Shown here: piece by piece, positions 34,694 to 41,507 of the stretch
How positions within the stretch are numbered: position 1 is the stretch's first letter
How the letters are laid out: the number at the start of each line of letters is the position of its first letter
Origin: an uncultured Lentisphaerota bacterium
GTDB lineage: Bacteria; Verrucomicrobiota; Kiritimatiellia; CAIQIC01
Assembly (NCBI GenBank): GCA_903896925.1
Contig: CAITZM010000170.1
Span: forward strand, 1 to 55,645
DNA: 55,645 nt
Direction of reading: 5' to 3'
Notes under the pieces: generated by a model
The model's input: only the letters and a program-made list of their open reading frames with translations
Told to the model about the DNA's origin: nothing
Databases searched by the model: none
Position numbers and translations under genes: made by a program

Positions 34694-35104
34694 ATGCTTT
34701 CCGATGCTACATGGCGGGCCTTGCAGAAGCGACTGGGACGCTCCAGCTTCCGCACCAAGTTCCGGCTCTCCGAGAAGGAGCTGGCCTACGCCAGCGACCG
34801 CGGCCTCGACGTGCTCACCACCCACGCCCGCGATTTCGTCACCCGCCGCGTCGCGCCGCGCGATCCGCCCAACGAGGGCAAGCAGACGCCGGTGACCGGC
34901 CACCCGGTGTTCGTCGCGCAGCATGCCACCGCGACCTGCTGCCGCGGCTGCCTCGTCAAGTGGCACAAGATCCCCGCCGGGCGAAAGCTCACGGTCGCCC
35001 AGATCAACTACGTCACCGACGTCCTGCTCCGCTGGCTGTCCGACCAGCTCGCCGCCCCCCAAGCCAAACGACCGCCGCCGCCTGAAAGTCAGCCGCGGCC
35101 ATAA
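34694..35104 (+). CDS. DUF4186 family protein
   Basis: The product has 136 residues. It shows the whole DUF4186 pattern: LGRSSFRTKFRLSEKELAYA, HARDFVTRRVAPRDPPNEGK, TPVTGHPVFVAQHATATCCR and CLVKWHKIPAGRKLT, plus a Pro-rich tail. Cys, His and Glu residues are conserved enough to suggest a metal or nucleic-acid binding role, but no activity is established that I know of. It is a single-gene unit. Confidence 0.85.
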   Translation: MLSDATWRALQKRLGRSSFRTKFRLSEKELAYASDRGLDVLTTHARDFVTRRVAPRDPPNEGKQTPVTGHPVFVAQHATATCCRGCLVKWHKIPAGRKLTVAQINYVTDVLLRWLSDQLAAPQAKRPPPPESQPRP

Positions 35105-35207
35105 CCGGAATCGCCCTCCGGAAAAACAGCAGCCCGGAAGGCTCCAGCTGCCCTGGCGGACATCAAAGAAAACTTGAGAGGGTGCGGGCTTGTGCGTACA
35201 AAGGCGC

Positions 35208-37790
35208 ATGAGAAATACCGCCTGTCTGCTCGCGCTGCTGGCCACCCTCGCCGCGGCGCAGGCGCTCGAGGTCCGCGTGGAGGCCACCGGCGGCGCGCCG
35301 CGGCTCTGCGTGGACGGCCAGCCGGTCCGCGCACGGATGTTTTTTGGCGCGCCCAACATGGGCCCGCTGAAAGTCGGCGTCACGCCCGGCGAGGTCGCGT
35401 TCGAGTTCACCGCGCTCGAGGATGAGCCGGAGCACGCCACGCTGCATTTCCGCTTCGGCCACCAGCCGGGCGAGATCGACCTCGCCGACCTGCGCGTCGT
35501 GGATCTCGGCACCGGGCGCGACGTGCTCGGCGGCGAAGGCTTCCAAGGCTTGGACAAGGGACTCGCCGGTTTTTCCAAGGCTTGGAACCTCTGGCCGCCC
35601 GGCCCCCAGAACACGGTCGCCACCGTGACCAACGCGCCGGGCGCGGGCCGCGATGGCCGGCCCGCATTGCGCGTGACGCTGCGCGCACCGTCCAACGGCA
35701 GCTGGCCGGACTTCCACTTCTATCACCGCGACAACCTTGCGCTGGAAAAGGGTCACCGCTACCGCGTCAGCTTCTGGTGCCGCGCCTCCGCACCGCGTGC
35801 GCTGAACGTGGCGTTCCACCGCCCGGGTCCGCACTACGACTGGCTCGGCGGGCCGGACAACGGCTACGAGGCGCAGATCAAGATGGCCGCGGCCGCCGGC
35901 GCGCGCTTCATCACCTTCCCGATCAACCTGCCGTGGCCCCGGCCCGGCGCGGCGCCCGACTGGCACGCGGTGGACCTCGCCTGCCAGCGCGTGATCGATA
36001 GCGACCCGCGCGTGCTGCTGCTGCCGCGCATCGGCATGGATGCGCCCGGTGCGTGGCTGGATGCGCATCCCGCCTGCGAAATGCGCTGGGACCGGCCGAT
36101 GGAGAAGCACCGCTACGCCGTCGTCTATGCGCCCGAATATCGCCATGACGCCGTGCAGAACCTCACGGCGCTGATCGCGCATCTCGAGGAGAAGTTCGGC
36201 GCGCGCATCGCCGGTTATCATCCGTGCGGCCAGAACACCGGCGAATGGTTCTATCCCGAAACGTGGGCCGCCGCGCTCAGCGGCTACGCGCCGGCCGACG
36301 CGCTCGCGTGGCGCGCCTGGCTGCACTCACGCTATCGCGACGACACGGCGCTGTGCACCGCGTGGCGCGATCCGCAGGCCACGCTGGCGACCGCCGCCGT
36401 GCCGCCGGTGGTGGAGCGGCTGGCGGCGCCGCACGGCGTGCTGCGCGACCCGCTCACGGAGCGGCGGCTGCTCGACTTCGCCGATTTCCGGCAGGAGGGC
36501 ATGGTGGAGACCGTCGGCCAGTTCGCGCACGCGGTGCGCACCGCCAGCGCCGGCCGCAAGCTGGTCTGCTTCTTCTACGGCTACGTCTTCGAGTTCGGCC
36601 TGATCCACGAGAGCCCGGCCAAGGCGGGCCACTATGCGCTGCGCCGCCTGCTGGATTCTCCCGACGTGGACGTGCTCTGCTCGCCGATCTCCTACTTCGA
36701 CCGCGGCCTCGGCGAGGGCGCGCCGGCGATGACCGCCGCCGAGAGCGTCGCGCTCGCCGGCAAGATGTGGCTCTTCGAGGACGACACCCACACCTACCTC
36801 GCCACCGGCGACCAGCCCGGCTACCGCCAGCACGTGGACACGCGCGAAGCGACCGTCCGCGAACTGCGGCGCAACACGGCGCAGTGCGCCCTGCGCAACT
36901 TCGCCACGTGGTGGATGGACCTGGGCGCCACCGGCTGGTTCAACGACCAGGGCCTGTGGGACGAGATGCGCCGGCTCGACGCGCTCGATGCCGCGCTGCT
37001 CCGGCAGCCGCGCGCGTTCCGCCCGGAGATCGCCGCCGTGATCGACGAGCTGGCGATGCGCGCCGTCGCCGCCGGCGGCGAGGCGCTCGTCGGCCCCGGC
37101 GTGTATGAAGTGCGCCGACCGCTCGCCCGCTGTGGCGCGCCGTGCGGCTTCTATCTGCAGGACGATGTCGCCGCCGGCCGCGTCGGCGCGAAACTGTTCG
37201 TGTTCCTGACCCCGTGGCGGCTCGACGCCGCGCAGCGCGAAAAAATCCGGCAGACGACGCGCGGCGCGCTGCGCCTCTGGTGCTACGCGCCCGAACGCGA
37301 GTTGACCGGCTTCCAGTTCCGCCCTCTCACCAACGTCGCGGCGCGGGCGACGCCGACGGCGGCGGGCCGCCGGCTCGGCCTCGAAACCGGATTCGGCACG
37401 AAGCGCACCATCCAGCCGCTGTACGCCGTCACCGATGCCAGACCGGAAGAAATCCTCGCCACCTACCCCGACGGCTCGGCTGCCGTCGTGTTGCGCCGCA
37501 ACCAGACCGGCGGCGATCTGTTCTGCGGCCCGCCGGGCCTGACGAGCGCGCTGCTGCGGCTCGCCGCGCGCACCGCCGGCGTGCACCTGATCACGCAGCG
37601 CGATTGCAACCTCCACGCCAACGGCCCGTTCATCTCGCTCCACGCCGCGCAGGACGGCCGGCTCGAGATCAACACCGGCCGCACAGGTCCCGTCCGCGAC
37701 CTGCTGACCGGCGAGAAACTCGGCGACGGACCGACCGTTTTTTGGGACGCGAAATGCGGCGAATCGAAAATCCTGGCGTGCGGGGAATAG
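35208..37790 (+). CDS. GH42-like (beta-galactosidase-type) secreted glycoside hydrolase
   Basis: The product has 860 residues from ATG 35208 (the frame is open 6 codons earlier). A signal peptide (MRNTACLLALLATLAAAQA) is followed by an N-terminal beta domain, including a carbohydrate-binding-like stretch, then a TIM barrel with AGYHPCGQNTGEWFYPE (Glu346, likely acid/base) and MWLFEDDTHTYLATGDQPGY (Glu524, likely nucleophile), and a C-terminal beta-sandwich. The E-W and ED-D patterns resemble GH42 enzymes, but sequence similarity to characterised ones is not shown here. A paired TTCCAAGG-type element (35540-35588) lies inside the frame and encodes FQGLDKG...FSKAWNLW. Confidence 0.8.
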   Translation: MRNTACLLALLATLAAAQALEVRVEATGGAPRLCVDGQPVRARMFFGAPNMGPLKVGVTPGEVAFEFTALEDEPEHATLHFRFGHQPGEIDLADLRVVDLGTGRDVLGGEGFQGLDKGLAGFSKAWNLWPPGPQNTVATVTNAPGAGRDGRPALRVTLRAPSNGSWPDFHFYHRDNLALEKGHRYRVSFWCRASAPRALNVAFHRPGPHYDWLGGPDNGYEAQIKMAAAAGARFITFPINLPWPRPGAAPDWHAVDLACQRVIDSDPRVLLLPRIGMDAPGAWLDAHPACEMRWDRPMEKHRYAVVYAPEYRHDAVQNLTALIAHLEEKFGARIAGYHPCGQNTGEWFYPETWAAALSGYAPADALAWRAWLHSRYRDDTALCTAWRDPQATLATAAVPPVVERLAAPHGVLRDPLTERRLLDFADFRQEGMVETVGQFAHAVRTASAGRKLVCFFYGYVFEFGLIHESPAKAGHYALRRLLDSPDVDVLCSPISYFDRGLGEGAPAMTAAESVALAGKMWLFEDDTHTYLATGDQPGYRQHVDTREATVRELRRNTAQCALRNFATWWMDLGATGWFNDQGLWDEMRRLDALDAALLRQPRAFRPEIAAVIDELAMRAVAAGGEALVGPGVYEVRRPLARCGAPCGFYLQDDVAAGRVGAKLFVFLTPWRLDAAQREKIRQTTRGALRLWCYAPERELTGFQFRPLTNVAARATPTAAGRRLGLETGFGTKRTIQPLYAVTDARPEEILATYPDGSAAVVLRRNQTGGDLFCGPPGLTSALLRLAARTAGVHLITQRDCNLHANGPFISLHAAQDGRLEINTGRTGPVRDLLTGEKLGDGPTVFWDAKCGESKILACGE
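35540..35588. repeat. TTCCAAGGCTTGGAA element pair inside a coding region
   Basis: CTTCCAAGGCTTGGAC and TTTTTCCAAGGCTTGGAACC are separated by 17 nt. Both copies translate in frame in the GH42-like protein. Related elements lie at 17875-17922, 38149-38168 and 48489-48571. Confidence 0.7.
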
Positions 37791-37827
37791 GCCAGGTGGC
37801 GACGCCGATACATCTGCGAAAGTGACT

Positions 37828-38625
37828 ATGCGTGCACTGATGAAACGCGGGCTCCAGGCCCTGGCCGCGCTGCTGCTGGCGGCGCAGGTCGCGGGTGCGG
37901 CGGCGGGCGAGCGGATGCTGGTGGAAGCCAGCAATATCTTTGCGCGCGCCACCGCGGTCAGCTATCGCCATCTCAACGCGGCGGCCGCCCTGCAGTTGCA
38001 CGGCAGCCCGCAGGGCCACTGGACGTCGAGCAACGACTGTTCCGGCTTCGCCAGCTTCATGATCCACCGCGTGGCGCCACGCGCCTATGACGCCGTGCTG
38101 GCGTGCGAGCAGAAGAGCCGGCATCCGCGCGCCATCACCTACGCAAAGTTTTTCCAAGGCCTGGAAACCAACCGCACGGTCACGGGCTGGCAGCGCATCG
38201 CCGCGTGGCGCGAACTGCGGCCCGGCGATGTCGTGGCGTGGTCCAGCCTGCCGCGGACCAACCGCGAGCAGCAGGTCAAGAGCGCCGGCCACGTCATGCT
38301 CGTCGCCCGGCCGCCGACCGGCCCGCACGAGGAAACCGTGGCCGGACAGAAGTACCGCTATCTGAGCGTGCTGGTGCTGGACAGTTCGTCGGTGCGGCAT
38401 TTCCCCCCGGAAACCTATCCGCCGCACGCCGGCCAGACCGACCGCAACGGGCTCGGCTTCGGCGTCGTCCGGCTGCTGCTCGATGAACACGACCAGCCGT
38501 GCGGCTACTGGGAAGGCACCTGGTGGGGCGAAGGCCACGCGCCCATCCGCCGCCCGACCCACACCACCCTCCTGGGTTTCGGCCGGCTGGCAGAGGAAAC
38601 CTCGCCCGCGAAACCGAGCTTTTGA
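37828..38625 (+). CDS. Secreted NlpC/P60-like cysteine hydrolase
   Basis: The product has 265 residues. A signal peptide (MRALMKRGLQALAALLLAAQ, cleavage near AGA-AAG) precedes a papain-like domain with SSNDCSGFASFM (Cys71, likely nucleophile) and KSAGHVMLVARPP (His155). It resembles cell-wall endopeptidases or amidases of the NlpC/P60 and CHAP-related groups. The catalytic third residue is not assigned. A TTTTTCCAAGGCCTGGAAACC stretch (38149-38168) inside the gene resembles the dispersed TTCCAAGG element. Its stop overlaps the promoter of the next toxin-antitoxin operon. Confidence 0.78.
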   Translation: MRALMKRGLQALAALLLAAQVAGAAAGERMLVEASNIFARATAVSYRHLNAAAALQLHGSPQGHWTSSNDCSGFASFMIHRVAPRAYDAVLACEQKSRHPRAITYAKFFQGLETNRTVTGWQRIAAWRELRPGDVVAWSSLPRTNREQQVKSAGHVMLVARPPTGPHEETVAGQKYRYLSVLVLDSSSVRHFPPETYPPHAGQTDRNGLGFGVVRLLLDEHDQPCGYWEGTWWGEGHAPIRRPTHTTLLGFGRLAEETSPAKPSF

Positions 38626-38650
38626 CGCTTTGACGTTATAACGTTATACT
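38622..38650 (+). promoter_or_regulatory. Sigma70-type promoter with palindromic operator for the toxin-antitoxin operon
   Basis: TTGACG (38622-38627), 17-nt spacer, TATACT (38645-38650). The spacer contains ACGTTATAACGT (38633-38644), a perfect 12-bp palindrome and also part of a tandem ACGTTATA ACGTTATA, as expected for a ribbon-helix-helix autorepressor site. A start site about 7 nt downstream of the -10 would fall on the antitoxin ATG (38657), and there is no Shine-Dalgarno between, so the transcript may be leaderless. Confidence 0.75.
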
Positions 38651-38656
38651 GGCCTT

Positions 38657-38890
38657 ATGAAGACAGCCTTGCAACGCGCCACGGTCTATCTCGAACCCGA
38701 CCTGCAACGCGCCCTGCGGTTCAAGGCGATGGAGACCGAAACTTCGGTGTCCGGCCTGATCAACACGGCGGTGCGCTGGAGCCTGCGTGAGGACGCTGCT
38801 GATCTGGCGGTTTTTGAGCAGCGGGCCCAGGAGCCCACCCTGGCTTTCGAGGCGGTGCTCAAGGACATGAAACGCCGTGGCAAGTTATAA
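38657..38890 (+). CDS. RelB/CopG-type antitoxin
   Basis: The product has 77 residues. The ribbon-helix-helix start RATVYLEPDLQRALRFKAME precedes TSVSGLINTAVRWSLRED, then a charged C-terminal tail (VLKDMKRRGKL) that would wrap the toxin. The stop overlaps the toxin start by 14 bp (38877-38890). By family it represses its own promoter, and the palindrome at 38633-38644 is a plausible operator. It is preceded by a good promoter and no evident ribosome-binding site. Confidence 0.88.
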   Translation: MKTALQRATVYLEPDLQRALRFKAMETETSVSGLINTAVRWSLREDAADLAVFEQRAQEPTLAFEAVLKDMKRRGKL

Positions 38891-39134
38891 AATATTCCTC
38901 AAGGCTTCGGCCGCCAAGGAACTGGAAGCCCTGCCCAAAGCCGACCGGTTGCGCGTGGTCGAACGCATCAAGACCTTGGCCGAGAACCCCCGCCCGATGG
39001 GCTGCGAAAAACTCACGGGTGATGAAAAATACCGCCTGCGCCAGGGCGTCTACCGGATTCTCTACGAAATCCACGACGACACGATCATGGTGATGGTCGT
39101 CAAGATCGGCCATCGGCGTGCGGTATACCGCTGA
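38877..39134 (+). CDS. RelE/ParE-family toxin
   Basis: The product has 85 residues, starting at GTG 38877 inside the antitoxin's last codons (MASYKIFLKASAAKELEALP). RelE-fold signatures are DEKYRLRQGVYRILYEI and MVMVVKIGHRRAVYR, with the terminal basic residues and tyrosine of mRNA-cleaving RelE toxins. Overlap with the upstream gene indicates coupled translation. It is a complete type II toxin-antitoxin module. Confidence 0.9.
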   Translation: MASYKIFLKASAAKELEALPKADRLRVVERIKTLAENPRPMGCEKLTGDEKYRLRQGVYRILYEIHDDTIMVMVVKIGHRRAVYR

Positions 39135-39378
39135 CCTGCGGCGACGGGTCGCTGCGGCAGGAAGAACGTCAGGCGTGGACTTTGCGCGCCGGCCTGCGCT
39201 GTGGGGCTGATGGCCGAAGCCTGCGACGCGGCGGGGATGTCGCCGCTCCCGGTCAGCCAGACGGAGGGGCGGGGCGTGCGTTGGAGTCCGGTGGCGCGGT
39301 GCGCAGCGCCGGCCGACGGGCGCGGACTCCTCAACCCCTGAAAGCAAAAAGATTTTCCACAGGGGGAAAATCGGGAGG
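39135..39378. other. Intergenic stretch without a recognised gene
   Basis: GC-rich, non-coding by appearance. It contains a small hairpin GATTTTCC-ACAGGG-GGAAAATC (39351-39372) and nothing else that I can name. The open frame crossing it on the minus strand runs through the terminator at 39379-39429 and has no family features. Confidence 0.5.
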
Positions 39379-39429
39379 ACAAAAACAACCCGGCGCGTTG
39401 TCCACAACGTGAGTCGGGACAACGCGCCG
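39379..39429 (-). terminator. Strong factor-independent terminator after the lysine-rich small gene
   Basis: Read on the minus strand: CGGCGCGTTGTCC, a 13-nt loop, GGACAACGCGCCG, then GGTTGTTTTTGT. This is a perfect 13-bp stem followed by a T-rich tract. It begins 12 nt after the stop of the 34-codon gene at 39441-39545, which supports that gene as real. Confidence 0.85.
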
Positions 39430-39440
39430 TGCTTGGCTAC

Positions 39441-39545
39441 TTATTTCTTCGTGGCCTTTTTGACCTTTTTGGCCAGCTTCTTCTGGGCCGGGGTCTTCAC
39501 GGGCAGCTTCTTCGTGTTCTTCTTCGCGTCTTGTGTCTTAGCCAT
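39441..39545 (-). CDS. 34-residue lysine-rich basic protein
   Basis: The product is MAKTQDAKKNTKKLPVKTPA followed by QKKLAKKVKKATKK: 34 residues of which 14 are lysine, with no acidic residue after position 6. It has a Shine-Dalgarno-like AAGGA 8 nt upstream and a strong terminator 12 nt downstream (39379-39429). Composition resembles histone-H1-like tails or ribosomal-protein extensions, suggesting nucleic-acid binding, but no family is recognised. A 10-codon upstream frame (39538-39570, MSREKEDENG) overlaps its start. Confidence 0.7.
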   Translation of the reverse strand: MAKTQDAKKNTKKLPVKTPAQKKLAKKVKKATKK

Positions 39546-39758
39546 TTTCGTCTTCCTTCTCGCGACTCATGGTCGCCGTACTGTTTATACCTACGGGCTC
39601 ACTATGCCTCCTTTCCGGCCGCTTGGCGATATCTTTTTTCAGGGACGCTTGGCGGCAGGGTTGCTGCCGGGGCAAAAGGCAGGAAAAATGCGTGACGGAA
39701 ACCGGGCCGTCCGGTAACTTCGCGGCGATGCGCCAGCCACCAACCTAAGGAAGCTTTC

Positions 39759-40952
39759 ATGAACCGACGCGCCTTCATCAAGTCCTCATCCGCCGCGCTC
39801 GCCGCGGGCGCCGCGCTCGGGGTGGTGCCCGGCTGGACCGGGACCGCACGGGGCGCGCCGGCGGACGACCGGCTGCTCCGGCACCGCTTCGGCGTGGACT
39901 ACGTGCCCTCCCGCAACTGGTACTTTTGCTGGAACGACTGGAACGCGGGTGACATCGCCCGCGACTTCGACCGCATCGTCGAACTCGGCGCGGACCACCT
40001 GCGCATCATGCTCATCTGGCCCTGGTTCCAGCCCAACCCGCGCGCGGTCAGCGCGGCGCATCTCGACCGCCTCGAGGAACTCCTGCGGCTCGCCGCGGAG
40101 CGGAAGCTCGACGTGCTGGTCACCCTCTACACCGGCTGGCTGAGCGGGTTCCGCTTCACGCCGCCCTATCTCGAAAAGGAACCCTTCTACAGCTCGCCCA
40201 AATGGGCCGCGGTGCAGGAGCTGTACCTGGCGGAGGTCTCCAAGCGGCTGGTGTCGCACGCGAATTTCCTGGGCTACGACATCGGCAACGAGATCAACTG
40301 CTGCTGGTCCTGCGAGCCGGCGGAGGGCGACGCATGGATGCAGCGCGTCTTCAAAAGCATGCACGCGCTCTGTCCGGGTCGCATCCATGTGAACGGCGTG
40401 GACCACAATCCGTGGTTCAAGGTCACCACCTTCTCGCCGGAGGCGCTGATGGCGCAGCAGGAGCTGGTGACGCTGCACTGCTGGCCGTTCTGGACCGGCG
40501 CGGGCAAATTCGGCAAGCATCTCGACACGCCCTACACGCAGCTGCCCGCCGCCATGGCGGCGCTCGCGCGCAGCTACGGGCGGGCGCCGCACAAGCCGAT
40601 GTGGCTCCAGGAATTCGGCGCGTGCAACGCCGAGATGCCCGAGGCCGATGTGCCCCGCTGGATGGAACTCGCCATCACCTCCGGCATCAACCAGGGCATC
40701 AGCTGGTTCACGTGGTGGGCCAGCCACGATGTCGACAAGCGTTTCGATTTCAATCCGTTCGAGTATGGCCTCGGCCTGATGACGGTAGACAACCGGATCA
40801 AGGAGCAGGGCCGCATGTTCAAACGGCTGGCCGACGCCTATCGAGGAAAGCCCGTCGTCATCCCCACGCAACCGCTCCCGCCGCCACCCGCGCAGCGCAA
40901 CGCCGAGGCCACCTGGCGCTGGCTGCTCGACTGGATGGGCGTTAAAAAGTAA
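39759..40952 (+). CDS. Tat-exported glycoside hydrolase family 5-like enzyme
   Basis: The product has 397 residues. A twin-arginine signal (NRRAFIKSSSAALAAGAALG) is followed by a (beta/alpha)8 barrel with GYDIGNEIN (Glu178, likely acid/base) and WLQEFGACN (Glu285, likely nucleophile), plus DHLRIMLIWPWFQPNPRAVS and GISWFTWWASHD. These fit GH5 or a closely related clan A family (mannanase/cellulase-like). The N-terminal signal indicates folding before export. AAGGAAG lies 5 nt before the ATG. Confidence 0.85.
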   Translation: MNRRAFIKSSSAALAAGAALGVVPGWTGTARGAPADDRLLRHRFGVDYVPSRNWYFCWNDWNAGDIARDFDRIVELGADHLRIMLIWPWFQPNPRAVSAAHLDRLEELLRLAAERKLDVLVTLYTGWLSGFRFTPPYLEKEPFYSSPKWAAVQELYLAEVSKRLVSHANFLGYDIGNEINCCWSCEPAEGDAWMQRVFKSMHALCPGRIHVNGVDHNPWFKVTTFSPEALMAQQELVTLHCWPFWTGAGKFGKHLDTPYTQLPAAMAALARSYGRAPHKPMWLQEFGACNAEMPEADVPRWMELAITSGINQGISWFTWWASHDVDKRFDFNPFEYGLGLMTVDNRIKEQGRMFKRLADAYRGKPVVIPTQPLPPPPAQRNAEATWRWLLDWMGVKK

Positions 40953-41020
40953 GCTTGATCCGTGAAAGCCCGATGATCAGGCGGCATGGACACAAAAACC
41001 AAGGAATGAAGGCACACCAC

Positions 41021-41491
41021 ATGAAACCAAACTACCGAAAAGATCTGCCGCGCCTGTTGACGACCATCCTGGCTGTCGGGCTGTTCGCCGGCTGCGGAAA
41101 ACAAGCACCAGCGCCGTCCTCCGCGCCCTCCCCGGCTGCGGTCACCACGGCGAGCCAACCTGCGTCCGCGACAGCACCCGCGCCGGGCTTTGCGAAGCTG
41201 AAGGGCCGCTGGCTGCGCCCGGACGGCGGCTACATCCTGGATATCCGCAGCGTGGACGCCGCGGGGAAAATTGACGCGACCTATAACAATCCCAACCCCA
41301 TCCATGTGGCCAAGGCCGAAGCGTCGCAGGCGGGCGCCGCGACGAAGGTGTTCGTGGAACTGCGCGATGTGAATTACCCCGGCTGCACCTACAACCTGAC
41401 GTACGAGGCGCAGAGCGACCAGTTGGCCGGCATCTATTATCAGGCCGCCCAGCAGCAACAGTACGAAGTGAGCTTTGAGAGGACACCATGA
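41021..41491 (+). CDS. Small lipoprotein of unknown function
   Basis: The product has 156 residues from ATG 41021 (frame open to 40955; ATG 41006 is an alternative). The lipobox is in ILAVGLFAGCGKQ, followed by a Pro/Ala/Ser linker and a beta-rich domain (FAKLKGRWLRPDGGYILDIR, VELRDVNYPGCTYNLTYEAQ). This C-terminal type is often seen next to multihaem cytochromes, but I have no named function. Its stop lies within an ATGA overlapping a 7-codon frame before the cytochrome gene. Confidence 0.8.
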   Translation: MKPNYRKDLPRLLTTILAVGLFAGCGKQAPAPSSAPSPAAVTTASQPASATAPAPGFAKLKGRWLRPDGGYILDIRSVDAAGKIDATYNNPNPIHVAKAEASQAGAATKVFVELRDVNYPGCTYNLTYEAQSDQLAGIYYQAAQQQQYEVSFERTP

Positions 41492-41507
41492 GCCAAGGCC
41501 AGCGCCG

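Noticed and set aside
39135..39440. 187-codon minus-strand frame over the toxin gene and gap
   Set aside because: It crosses the terminator hairpin and the toxin gene antisense; no family features.
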